From positions 40,464 through 104,463 of the forward strand of contig NZ_BPKW01000008.1 in the NCBI RefSeq assembly GCF_019656015.1: a stretch of 64,000 nt of DNA. The letters run 5' to 3'. The position numbers and the translations under genes are program-made. Source of the DNA: Leuconostoc inhae (GTDB taxonomy: Bacteria > Bacillota > Bacilli > Lactobacillales > Lactobacillaceae). How positions within the stretch are numbered: the stretch's first letter is position 1; the number at the start of each line of letters is the position of its first letter. The notes beneath the pieces are model-generated. The model saw nothing but the letters and a program-made list of their open reading frames with translations. It had not been told where the DNA came from and searched no databases. Below, one piece after another: positions 17,432 through 24,407 of the stretch.

Positions 17432-17623
17432 ATGAAAAAATATGAATTAAATGAAATGGTTCAAAAATATAAATTAACGACAATTAGCAATGAAGAGTTA
17501 ATGATTACGGTAGGTGGTTCGAATGACGGATTTTGGACGGGATTTGGATATGTTGTTGGAAAAACAGCAAGAGGTGGATCTAATGCAGCAGTTTATACAT
17601 ATAAACATCTTTTAGTTTTATAA
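17432..17623 (+). CDS. double-glycine bacteriocin precursor (63 aa)
   Basis: AGAAGGA precedes the ATG. The 29-residue leader ends ISNEELMITVGG. The 34-residue mature part starts SNDGFWTGFGYVVGKTARGG and has two GxxxG motifs (GFWTG and GYVVG), an aromatic N-terminal half and no Cys, which fits the second chain of a class IIb bacteriocin. It lies directly downstream of the presumed immunity gene. Activity is not provable from sequence. Confidence 0.75.
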   Translation: MKKYELNEMVQKYKLTTISNEELMITVGGSNDGFWTGFGYVVGKTARGGSNAAVYTYKHLLVL

Positions 17624-17644
17624 GAACAGAATTGTCATTGGTGA

Positions 17645-17840
17645 GTACAACATTTTAACTAAAAATCGATGGCTACGGAATAAACGGCTGTCCATGGGCT
17701 CAATGTTTTGTAGATATTTTGACGTGAATGGCTGATTTAAACCTTTCAGTGCAGTAAACAGACCATTGAGGTTATTGATGTATCAAACGTTACTTTATCA
17801 GCGTATATTGAATGTATTCGTTGCGCAACGATAAAAAAAT
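17645..17840 (-). pseudogene. decayed remnant of a LytTR response-regulator gene
   Basis: The minus strand at about 17645-17695 encodes MDSRLFRSHR-FLVK, identical over ten residues to the LytTR domain of the intact regulator at 19145-19870, with matching DNA on both sides. A second patch near 17820-17830 encodes VAQR, as in the intact gene. Between and around these the frame is broken. It is what is left of a second regulator copy. Confidence 0.75.
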
Positions 17841-17869
17841 ATAGGACTGCTGTATTTTGAGATGATTAT

Positions 17870-17899
17870 ATAGTTAATGTTGTTCTGAGTATCGTGAAC
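17870..17899 (+). promoter_or_regulatory. possible LytTR-type direct repeats
   Basis: ATAGTTAAT (17870-17878) and ATCGTGAAC (17891-17899) are imperfect direct repeats exactly 21 bases apart, the spacing used by regulators of the PlnC/SppR type. A weak TAAAGT at 17913 could be the -10. I see no equally good copies at other promoters of the island, so the call is tentative. Confidence 0.35.
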
Positions 17900-17910
17900 T
17901 GTAGATTGGA

Positions 17911-17936
17911 AATAAAGTGGTGCGGAATTTCAGTAT
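17911..17936. repeat. 26-base repeat, copy 2
   Basis: 24 of 26 bases match 16468-16493. It lies between the decayed regulator remnant and the small gene at 17957. Confidence 0.75.
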
Positions 17937-17956
17937 GGGAATAAATAGGTATATTG

Positions 17957-18076
17957 ATGAAAAAGACGTTCGAAGAATTTTATAAATATCGTTATTGGAT
18001 ACTTTTTACAATTGTATTTTTTGTAGGACTTGAAATAGGCGTGGTTATTGGATTAAATGCTGTTAACCATGGTTAA
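17957..18076 (+). CDS. 39-aa single-span membrane peptide
   Basis: Begins MKKTFEEFYKYRYW, followed by one hydrophobic helix (ILFTIVFFVGLEIGVVIG). Only a weak AGG-containing ribosome site is seen. It lies just downstream of the second 26-base repeat and upstream of the precursor at 18122. Function unknown; it may be an immunity or accessory micro-protein. Confidence 0.4.
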   Translation: MKKTFEEFYKYRYWILFTIVFFVGLEIGVVIGLNAVNHG

Positions 18077-18121
18077 CGAAAGTCATTGAAAAATATTGTA
18101 ATATACAGAGAGAAATCAACT

Positions 18122-18301
18122 ATGACTCATCAAGACAAAACAAACAGTGTTAATGAATTTCAATCATTAACACATCAACAGTTAGCAGAAATCGAATTAA
18201 GCAAAGTGGCAGGTGAAAAAAACACATGGCAGGGTAACGTTATAGGATCAGTAGGTCTAGTTAGAGCTGTTATTGATGTTCATTTCGGGGAGACTGTATA
18301 A
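18122..18301 (+). CDS. bacteriocin-like precursor with AG-type leader (59 aa)
   Basis: The leader of about 31 residues ends LAEIELSKVAG, an Ala-Gly variant of the double-glycine site. The mature part of about 28 residues starts EKNTWQGNVIGSVGLV and carries GxxxG (GNVIG). Its start resembles the N-xx-W-xx-NV beginning of the beta chains of class IIb bacteriocins. The mature N-terminus is closely related to the short precursor at 18636 (NTWQ-x-NV). The frame is open from 18086, but the ATG at 18122 gives a normal leader. Confidence 0.6.
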   Translation: MTHQDKTNSVNEFQSLTHQQLAEIELSKVAGEKNTWQGNVIGSVGLVRAVIDVHFGETV

Positions 18302-18307
18302 TTTAAT

Positions 18308-18541
18308 ATGATGATATTAGTAATTCAGGCATGCATAGGTGTTCTGACTATGGCATCGTTTATAGACGTTATCCTACATGGATTAAAGTCGAATCAAAAA
18401 AAGTTTAAATCAGCAGATATATCTTATCTTCTAGTTTTTTTGGGATTAGGATTAACGTTGAATCAGCTATCTTACGTTAACGTATTGCTTACGACCCTTG
18501 CAGCAGTTAGTCTGTGGATTAATAACAGGAAGTCAGAGTAA
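18308..18541 (+). CDS. putative immunity protein, copy 1
   Basis: 77 residues with three hydrophobic segments. It starts 6 bases after the precursor at 18122, so it is probably coupled to it. The segment FLGLGLTLNQLSYVNVLL is clearly paralogous to FLGLSYSLWQLSYFSILI in the protein at 18752. The pairing with related precursors supports an immunity role, but no characterised family is recognised. Confidence 0.6.
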   Translation: MMILVIQACIGVLTMASFIDVILHGLKSNQKKFKSADISYLLVFLGLGLTLNQLSYVNVLLTTLAAVSLWINNRKSE

Positions 18542-18635
18542 CATATCTGATAGCAGTGAGTGTGACTAGAAAGTCACTAACTAATATTTTGTTAATAGTT
18601 ATTTTACTAAATTAAAACTAAGAACAGGTAACAGT

Positions 18636-18755
18636 ATGAAAAAGAGTATATTTTCGGAATTCGTGTCGCTCAATGAGAAACCGTTGGAAGCTTTTAGTGG
18701 TGGGCGAAATACTTGGCAACAAAACGTTAGTCAATCTTTGGGTACGCTGTATTGA
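18636..18755 (+). CDS. short double-glycine precursor (39 aa), possibly truncated
   Basis: The 23-residue leader starts MKKSIFSEF and ends EKPLEAFSGG. The mature part is only RNTWQQNVSQSLGTLY. It lines up with the start of the mature peptide from 18122 (NTWQ-x-NV--S-G) and then stops, so it may be a truncated paralogue or a small peptide in its own right. No clear Shine-Dalgarno apart from CAGGTAAC upstream. Its TGA overlaps the TTG start of the next gene. Confidence 0.6.
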   Translation: MKKSIFSEFVSLNEKPLEAFSGGRNTWQQNVSQSLGTLY

Positions 18756-18976
18756 TTAGAAACTTATTAATTATAGTAGTTGCAATTCTAACCATTTTCG
18801 GTTTTATTGCTAGTGCATTGAGAATATTTGGTAATAAGGAAAATAAGTCACTCACACTAGAACTTGTAATTTTGTTTTTAGGATTGTCTTATAGTTTATG
18901 GCAATTATCTTATTTTAGTATATTAATTGCTACCATAGGAGCATTAGGCGTTTTGGTGGAGACAAAAAATAAATAA
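18752..18976 (+). CDS. putative immunity protein, copy 2
   Basis: 74 residues with about three membrane segments, starting at a TTG that overlaps the stop of the precursor at 18636 (TTGA). There is no good ribosome site, so expression probably relies on coupling. It is a paralogue of the protein at 18308. The two precursor/membrane-protein pairs look like one duplicated module. Confidence 0.55.
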   Translation: MIRNLLIIVVAILTIFGFIASALRIFGNKENKSLTLELVILFLGLSYSLWQLSYFSILIATIGALGVLVETKNK

Positions 18977-19098
18977 TATGTTTAACAAATATTGAGCGTT
19001 GTTACTTATAAAAGCTATGTAGACAATATGTATGTGATATCAGTTTACAACCTGCATCATTAATAATTATAGCTTGAGTTGCTTTGCTATACACAGCC

Positions 19099-19142
19099 AA
19101 AAACCGGTGACAATGCTACTAATAGCATTGTCACCGGTTTTT
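19099..19142. terminator. bidirectional intrinsic terminator
   Basis: Perfect 20-base arms (19099-19118 and 19123-19142) and a 4-base loop, with A5 and T5 at the ends. It closes the peptide genes and the convergent regulator operon. Confidence 0.93.
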
Positions 19143-19144
19143 AG

Positions 19145-19870
19145 TTATAAAATATTTATCAATGCTTTCACTTTTCGGCGTGAGATCAAGCAGGTTGATT
19201 GATTCTTAAAAATAATGATATTATTAGCTTTATCGATCTGTTCAACATTATTAGTATTGACAAGATAAGCACGATGGCTACGAAATAGACGACTATCCAT
19301 GGCTGCAATGTCTTGTAATTGGCCTGTAAATTCCATGCGTTGCGCAACACCAACGAGCACAATTTGACGCGTTCCGGGTTGTGTTTCAAAATACAGAATA
19401 TCACTAAAAGGTATTTTAAAGTGAGCCTTTGGTGTGTTGAATTGGAATAAGTCGAGTGGCGTATCGATGTTGAATTGTTCAACGACATGTTGTAAATTAT
19501 TTTCTAGTTGTTGCTTAAAATCTTTGGCATCTTGATCTTTTGCAATGAAATCTAGTGCGGATACGTGATATTTGAAAGTGAGCGATAAAAATTCAGAGTG
19601 TGTTGTTACAAAAATAATAGTGGCATATGGATCATGGTTTCTGATTGCTTTGGCAACCTCGAATCCTTTTTTATCGGAACCTTTGAGTTCAACATCGAGA
19701 AAATAGAGGTGATGTGTACCACGACTAGTTAAAGTAGTGAGTAACTGTTCCGGTCTAGAATAGGTATTGATTTGCTGATAAGACCAATCATTTTCTTGCA
19801 AAATTTCAACTAAATAGCGCTTTAATTTTTGTTGTTGTATAATGTCATCTTCTAAAATATTGATATGCAT
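19145..19870 (-). CDS. LytTR-family response regulator (AgrA/PlnC-like)
   Basis: 241 residues. The receiver domain has acidic residues ILEDD near the start, phospho-acceptor Asp in HLYFLDVEL (about residue 59), IIFVTTHSE, and Lys in FIAKDQDA. The C-terminal LytTR DNA-binding domain includes DILYFETQPG, MDSRLFRSHRAYLVNTNNV and ISRRKVKAL. It starts 5 bases after the kinase stop and is cotranscribed with it. It should activate the peptide promoters of this island through paired direct repeats. That is the known mode of the family; the sites here are unproven. Confidence 0.9.
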   Translation of the reverse strand: MHINILEDDIIQQQKLKRYLVEILQENDWSYQQINTYSRPEQLLTTLTSRGTHHLYFLDVELKGSDKKGFEVAKAIRNHDPYATIIFVTTHSEFLSLTFKYHVSALDFIAKDQDAKDFKQQLENNLQHVVEQFNIDTPLDLFQFNTPKAHFKIPFSDILYFETQPGTRQIVLVGVAQRMEFTGQLQDIAAMDSRLFRSHRAYLVNTNNVEQIDKANNIIIFKNQSTCLISRRKVKALINIL

Positions 19871-19875
19871 AAAAA

Positions 19876-21186
19876 TTATCCTTGTGTAACCAATGTTTGG
19901 CTGAATTTTTGGTTGGCGTGTGCTGTTTCTAAGTGTGCTTGTTCATAATCGATTAAAATCTGTTGCACGCTGTGTAGGCCTGTGCCATGGTCGTTTCCTT
20001 TTGTTGTGACACCATGTTTAAAAAGTTGATGAATTGAACTCGTTTCTTCGGTGGTGGCATTTTCAATGATGAAGCGATTTTCTTTTTGTACCGGATCGAT
20101 AATCACGGCAATATGAATAAATGCGTTAGCAGTATTTTCGCTTGCTTCGATAGCATTATCAAGTAAGATGCCTAGAATTCGAATGTAGTCAAGCGTATCC
20201 ATGTGGCAGCTTGTCCACTGTTGTTCAATTTCAATTTCGGTACGAATGCCCTTTTCCAAAGCATAGATAATTTTATGAGATAATAGGCTTTTAATAGCGG
20301 GGATCATAATTTTTGATAAGACGCCTAGAGAATGGTGATCGTGATTCAGTATGTTAGGCGATTTTTGTAATACGTTATTATATATTTCGCGAATTTGTTT
20401 TATATCACCATTGTGGATACTTGTTTCCAGACTAATAATTAAATTAATATAATCGTGACGAAAGCCATTAATGTTGTTGTAAAGTGTTTCAATTTCCGTT
20501 GTGTAATTTGTTAAGTTATTTAGTTGTTGTTGTCTTTGTTCTGCTAATTGTAAATTAAAGTAGTTTTGGGTAGTGTTTTTAAGATAAATTAATAGTGAAA
20601 CAACGCTAATAGCAAAAAAAATATTAACAGTAGCTTTATACTCGTTGTTTTTAAATAAGGGGATTAACAAGTAAGATAATAAACTTAGAGATAAAAGTAA
20701 GTTTACGAATTTGAATCGATTGCTTTTTTGGAAATATTGATTTTTTCGAATAATTGTCAAGTTCGGGGAGATTAATTTAATAATGAAATATTGTAAAATG
20801 CCGATAATGACTGGTGATAAAATTGTTTCGTACATAGTTGTTGTATTATATGAAAGGAATCTTATCGGTAAAAAGATTGTACCAAGTGACTGAATAATCG
20901 TACCAAAAGCCGATACACTCAATACAGCGTATAGCCCGTAAAAGTATATGAGGTGAATGCTTTGGGTTCGCCGATTAAATTTGAATCCTAATGTAATCAG
21001 CAAGACTACTTGTACAATGTGACCAAATGTACCTAAAATATATGCTGTCAATGTGGTCATTACTAGGAAGATTAGGTAATATTCTATGTGCCATTGAGTT
21101 TTACTTATTGCACAAAATACAGTGAATTTTATAATTGATAACAATAAAAGGCCAAACACAAGATGAAGTAAAATTAATAAATTCAA
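19876..21186 (-). CDS. peptide-sensing histidine kinase (AgrC/HPK10-like)
   Basis: 436 residues, with six or seven N-terminal membrane segments, a linker helix, the H-box GFRHDYINLIISLE and a GHKL ATPase end with ILLDNAIEASE, FIIENATTEE and KGNDHGTGLHSVQQI. This layout is typical of kinases that sense secreted peptide pheromones. I start at the TTG at 21186, placed after GGGGGGA with a 7-base gap; the open frame to 21201 would begin inside that ribosome site. It is divergent from the pheromone-like gene at 21332. Confidence 0.88.
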   Translation of the reverse strand: MNLLILLHLVFGLLLLSIIKFTVFCAISKTQWHIEYYLIFLVMTTLTAYILGTFGHIVQVVLLITLGFKFNRRTQSIHLIYFYGLYAVLSVSAFGTIIQSLGTIFLPIRFLSYNTTTMYETILSPVIIGILQYFIIKLISPNLTIIRKNQYFQKSNRFKFVNLLLSLSLLSYLLIPLFKNNEYKATVNIFFAISVVSLLIYLKNTTQNYFNLQLAEQRQQQLNNLTNYTTEIETLYNNINGFRHDYINLIISLETSIHNGDIKQIREIYNNVLQKSPNILNHDHHSLGVLSKIMIPAIKSLLSHKIIYALEKGIRTEIEIEQQWTSCHMDTLDYIRILGILLDNAIEASENTANAFIHIAVIIDPVQKENRFIIENATTEETSSIHQLFKHGVTTKGNDHGTGLHSVQQILIDYEQAHLETAHANQKFSQTLVTQG

Positions 21187-21226
21187 AGCAAGTCCCCCCA
21201 AGTATACTAATATTTTACACTAATAA

Positions 21227-21238
21227 GTAAACGTTTAC
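21227..21238. promoter_or_regulatory. cre-like palindrome between kinase and pheromone genes
   Basis: GTAAACGTTTAC is the perfect core of a CcpA site, but both outer bases deviate from the consensus. It lies at the presumed -35 of the kinase promoter (TAAAAT on the minus strand). Confidence 0.4.
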
Positions 21239-21331
21239 CATTAAATATCCTTAATAATGATAAGACATGACAGTTGTAGTTCTATTTAATATTGCGTATA
21301 ATTTATCAAATAAATGAAAAAGGAAAATTTT

Positions 21332-21445
21332 ATGGTAGAAATAGTAAATTTTGAAGAATTAAGTGAAGAAGCATTGATGCAAATTGAAGGTGCGGGCTTC
21401 TTAAGCAAGTTACAGATAATAGTTAGTAAATCACAGTTTTTTTGA
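21332..21445 (+). CDS. autoinducing-peptide precursor (37 aa)
   Basis: AAAAAGGA precedes the ATG, and a perfect TATAAT lies at 21297-21302. The leader of 22 residues contains NFEELSEEALMQIEGAG, a double-glycine-type leader with an Ala-Gly end. The mature peptide would be FLSKLQIIVSKSQFF, 15 residues, cationic and amphipathic, like LAB induction factors. It is divergent from the histidine kinase and ends at a strong terminator, so it is the likely signal for that kinase. Confidence 0.75.
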   Translation: MVEIVNFEELSEEALMQIEGAGFLSKLQIIVSKSQFF

Positions 21446-21470
21446 AAATGATTACTAACAACAAAATAAA

Positions 21471-21511
21471 CTAAAAAGCATTGATTGAAATTTTCAATCA
21501 ATGCTTTTTAG
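21471..21511. terminator. bidirectional intrinsic terminator
   Basis: Perfect 20-base arms around a single central base (21491), with CTAAAAAGC/GCTTTTTAG ends. It lies between the pheromone gene and the convergent small membrane gene. Confidence 0.9.
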
Positions 21512-21520
21512 CAAGTACTG

Positions 21521-21772
21521 CTATTTTTTCTGCTGTCGTACGCGCATGACTACACGGATTAATGATAAAAATAATGTGATGTTAAACCAAAAGCCGTAGA
21601 ATTGCGTGAGCGTACTCGTTGTAAGTGTGACTACTAAAATAGCGAGCAACACCGCCTTCATTGTAACGCGTTTAAATTCGGACGCTGTGATTGCAAAACG
21701 CGCAGGTTTGAGTAGTGAAAAAATAAAAAGTAATAGCATATAGCTGGTCGGCAAAATATAATATGAAAACAT
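21521..21772 (-). CDS. small membrane protein of unknown function
   Basis: 83 residues, with two or three hydrophobic segments and a basic tail RVVMRVRQQKK. AAGGGG lies 6 bases before the ATG. No family recognised. It is at the edge of the bacteriocin island and could belong to it or to the neighbouring core region. Confidence 0.6.
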   Translation of the reverse strand: MFSYYILPTSYMLLLFIFSLLKPARFAITASEFKRVTMKAVLLAILVVTLTTSTLTQFYGFWFNITLFLSLIRVVMRVRQQKK

Positions 21773-21865
21773 CGGAGCCCCTTCACTAGTTGGTATTGAA
21801 TAAAAAAATCAACCTTTATATTGTGTCATGAACCTGATAAAAAAGCAATGTGACAAGCGTTTTTT

Positions 21866-21894
21866 TTGCTCATTACACTTAAAATTGTTAAAAT
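21866..21894 (+). promoter_or_regulatory. promoter giving a nearly leaderless fluC mRNA
   Basis: TTGCTC (21866-21871), 17 bases, TAAAAT (21889-21894). Transcription should start about base 21901, directly at the ATG at 21902. No Shine-Dalgarno is present. Confidence 0.6.
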
Positions 21895-21901
21895 GGTACT
21901 T

Positions 21902-22300
21902 ATGCAAAAACAACGTCAATTTTTAAGTGAATTGCTGCTTGTTGGATTCGGTGGTGGCATTGGTGGCAGTTTACGCTATTCACTCAGCTTGATACCAATT
22001 ATTGGGCACTTACCAGTTATAACAATGGGAATTAATTGGTTAGGCGCCTTATTACTTGCCATGCTTGGCGCATATTTAGCCAAAAATAGCAATCGATTAA
22101 CGCGATGGCAACCAGTCATTGGAACAGGCATTATTGGTGGGTTCACGACATTTAGTACAATGATTTTACAGTTTAATCAATTACTTCGCCATGATGTTTT
22201 CGGCGCGTGGTTGTATATTTTATTGACTGTTTGTGGTGGTGTTGTCATGGTCACTATAGGACAATATATTGGTCGAATAATAGGTGAGGGTACGCGATGA
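21902..22300 (+). CDS. crcB: fluoride channel FluC/CrcB, subunit 1
   Basis: 132 residues with four membrane helices. Family motifs are GGGIGGSLRYSLS, GINWLGALLLAML and GTGIIGGFTTFSTMILQ (the central Phe-Thr-Thr-Phe-Ser-Thr track). It exports toxic fluoride as a dual-topology dimer. Here a second copy follows at once, as often in Gram-positives, where the two form a heterodimer. The start is chosen from the promoter position; an upstream in-frame ATG at 21893 would lie in the -10 box. No fluoride riboswitch seen upstream. Confidence 0.9.
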   Translation: MQKQRQFLSELLLVGFGGGIGGSLRYSLSLIPIIGHLPVITMGINWLGALLLAMLGAYLAKNSNRLTRWQPVIGTGIIGGFTTFSTMILQFNQLLRHDVFGAWLYILLTVCGGVVMVTIGQYIGRIIGEGTR

Positions 22301-22635
22301 CTTTATTATCGGTATTTATAGGTGCTGCACTAGGGACAATGTTGCGATACTTAGTTATCATGTTTTGGCCATTTCATACACCTATTTTTACAGCTGTTTT
22401 CGCGATTAACTTAGTTGGGGCATTATTTATGGGCATGCTATTTGCAAGTCATCAAGTATCTGATATGCATAATTTTTTGTCTGTCGGTCTACTAGGCGGT
22501 TTGACAACATTTAGCACGATGATGGTTCAAAGCGCACAACAACCACTGTACAAGCAATTAATTTATCTCGTGGTACAATTAATTGGCGGCATGCTATGTT
22601 TTATTGTGGGTGTCGCGTTAATCAGTATATTTTAA
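22297..22635 (+). CDS. crcB: fluoride channel FluC/CrcB, subunit 2
   Basis: 112 residues, four helices, with GAALGTMLRYLVI, FAINLVGALFMGML and GLLGGLTTFSTMMVQ. Its ATG overlaps the stop of the first subunit (ATGA), so the two are made in coupled fashion and probably pair in opposite orientations. Confidence 0.92.
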   Translation: MTLLSVFIGAALGTMLRYLVIMFWPFHTPIFTAVFAINLVGALFMGMLFASHQVSDMHNFLSVGLLGGLTTFSTMMVQSAQQPLYKQLIYLVVQLIGGMLCFIVGVALISIF

Positions 22636-22692
22636 AAAACGATTAAGATAATGATGCACATTGTCAATTGGTGTATTCATTTTGGAGAAAAA

Positions 22693-23574
22693 ATGTCTAA
22701 AATAGCAATCATTAGTGATTCAGCTTCAGCAATACCAGCAGCAATTCGTAATCGTTATCACATTTTTCAAGTAAACGATCCGATTATTTTTGGTGAAGAA
22801 GTCTATAAAGAATCAGTGGATATTCATGATCTGGGCGAATTAGTTAAGATGATGAAGGATAAAAAAATGGTAGCGTCAACATCGCAACCGGCTCCGGGTG
22901 ACTGGGAAGAAGTTTTAAATGTTGCTAAGTTATCTGGCTATGATCAAGCGTTGATTGTGCCTATTTCTTCAGGATTATCGGGTGCCTACCAGACAGCACG
23001 TCTAGTAGCAGAATCATGTCAAGATCTTTCAGATGTTCGGGTATGGGATTCGAAGTTTGCCGTAATGGGATCAGGCATGCAAGCCGTCATGGCAGCTTTT
23101 ATGGCTGAAAAAGGGCACACGTTAGATGACATCATTGCTGCTCTACACACTTTACAACAGACCTTTGATGTGCGTTTTGTTGTCAATGATATTTCACACT
23201 TACAACGTACCGGTCGTTTATCGCGTGGTGCAGCCTTGGTGGGTGGCTTACTTAACATCAAACCAATTCTATCGATGGATATTCAAGATGAAGGTAAAAT
23301 CGGTGCAGTCGGTAAGGCTCGTAAAATGAGTGGGGCGTTAAAAGAAATTAAGACAGCACTTAATCACTATTTAACACAAGTTGATTTTCCGGTTCGTGCA
23401 ATTGTTGTGGATGGCAATGATCCCAAACTTGGCGATAAGTGGTTGAAAGACCTGCAACATGACTATCCAACAGTTAAATTTGAACGTGGTGTCATCGGTG
23501 CTTACATCGGTGTGCATACGGGTGACGGTGCAATGGGCGTTTTATGGGCGCGTGACTGGGAAACGCTTGTCTAA
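22693..23574 (+). CDS. DegV-family fatty-acid-binding protein
   Basis: 293 residues with the EDD/DegV fold: AIISDSASAIP at the start, VASTSQPAPGDW, VPISSGLSGAYQTA, VWDSKFAVMGSG, HLQRTGRLSRGAALVGGLLNIKPIL and the closing GVIGAYIGVHTGDGAMGV. Family members bind fatty acids (as FakB does for fatty-acid kinase). No FakA is encoded here. GGAGAAAAA sets the ATG at 22693. Confidence 0.9.
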   Translation: MSKIAIISDSASAIPAAIRNRYHIFQVNDPIIFGEEVYKESVDIHDLGELVKMMKDKKMVASTSQPAPGDWEEVLNVAKLSGYDQALIVPISSGLSGAYQTARLVAESCQDLSDVRVWDSKFAVMGSGMQAVMAAFMAEKGHTLDDIIAALHTLQQTFDVRFVVNDISHLQRTGRLSRGAALVGGLLNIKPILSMDIQDEGKIGAVGKARKMSGALKEIKTALNHYLTQVDFPVRAIVVDGNDPKLGDKWLKDLQHDYPTVKFERGVIGAYIGVHTGDGAMGVLWARDWETLV

Positions 23575-23591
23575 AATTTTCAATAAATAAT

Positions 23592-23620
23592 CCTATAACT
23601 GAAAAAGTTGTGGGGTTTTT
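23592..23620 (+). terminator. intrinsic terminator after degV
   Basis: Nine-pair stem with two G-T pairs (CCTATAACT/AGTTGTGGG) followed by a T-run. Confidence 0.75.
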
Positions 23621-23685
23621 ATTGTTAATAAAATAGGGAAGCATGTTATAATATTAACAATAAATTGATTTATGGGGACCACTAA

Positions 23686-24324
23686 ATGCAACGATCTAAA
23701 CGTTACCAAATTACTTACGAAGTGTTAAATGCTGTGACACATGGGCTAGGATTTTTACTGGCTGTGTTAGCAAGTATTGCCCTGGTTTTTCATGTCTTAA
23801 GACGACCGGTGACGGCCTTTGAAATAACTGCTATTGTAATATATGTTAGTACTGTTGGCTTTTTTTTACTCGCTTCAACACTTTTTCATTCTCTGGTATT
23901 TACACGCGCTGCTAAATTATTTCAGTTTTTTGATCATGCTGGTATTTATTTTGTTATTTTAGGCAGTTATACACCATACACTTGGTTGTTGATTAAAGGA
24001 TGGCAAGGCTGGGCCATCTGGGGCGCGATACTGACCATGACAATTGCGGGATTTACCTATGATTTATTCTTTGTAGGCCGTTGGCCTTGGGTATCTGTCA
24101 CTATTTACATGATCATGGGTTGGCTAATCGTCTTAGCGATGCCAATTTTGTGGGGTGTTTTGTCACCGGTTGCCTTTTGGTTTTTAGTTGCCGGTGGCAT
24201 CACGTATTCTGCAGGTACAATTTTCTATTTGATACCAAAAATTCCAATGGGACATGTGTATTGGCACGTATTTGTCTTAGTTGGTGCCGGCTTAATGTTT
24301 GCCAGTATATATATTAGTTTATAA
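23686..24324 (+). CDS. hemolysin III family (PAQR/YqfA-like) membrane protein
   Basis: 212 residues, seven membrane helices. The family metal-site motifs are NAVTHGLGF, ASTLFHS, FQFFDHAGIYFVILGSYTP and, near the end, HVYWHVFVLVGAGLMF (the His cluster). The biochemical role of bacterial members is uncertain; links to membrane energetics have been proposed, and hemolysis is not a safe inference. TATAAT lies at about 23651. Confidence 0.88.
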   Translation: MQRSKRYQITYEVLNAVTHGLGFLLAVLASIALVFHVLRRPVTAFEITAIVIYVSTVGFFLLASTLFHSLVFTRAAKLFQFFDHAGIYFVILGSYTPYTWLLIKGWQGWAIWGAILTMTIAGFTYDLFFVGRWPWVSVTIYMIMGWLIVLAMPILWGVLSPVAFWFLVAGGITYSAGTIFYLIPKIPMGHVYWHVFVLVGAGLMFASIYISL

Positions 24325-24326
24325 AC

Positions 24327-24356
24327 AAATAACCGAAGCAGTGGCTTCGGTTATTT
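24327..24356. terminator. intrinsic terminator
   Basis: AAATAACCGAAGC / GCTTCGGTTATTT with a 4-base loop, directly after the hemolysin III family gene. Confidence 0.9.
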
Positions 24357-24374
24357 TAGTACGCGGAATGGATC

Positions 24375-24400
24375 AAAAAAACCAGTATTTCTACTGGTTT
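24375..24400 (-). terminator. terminator of the tRNA-Lys gene
   Basis: Stem AAACCAGTA/TACTGGTTT (24379-24387, 24392-24400); on the minus strand it is followed by a run of T. Confidence 0.8.
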
Positions 24401-24407
24401 AACTTAG

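Noticed and set aside
16100..18980. CRISPR array or phage remnant in the short-gene region
   Set aside because: The only repeats are two copies of a 26-base element; no regular spacing, cas genes, integrase or phage proteins.
21773..21901. Fluoride riboswitch before crcB
   Set aside because: No crcB-motif sequence recognised, and the promoter lies directly at the start codon, leaving no leader.
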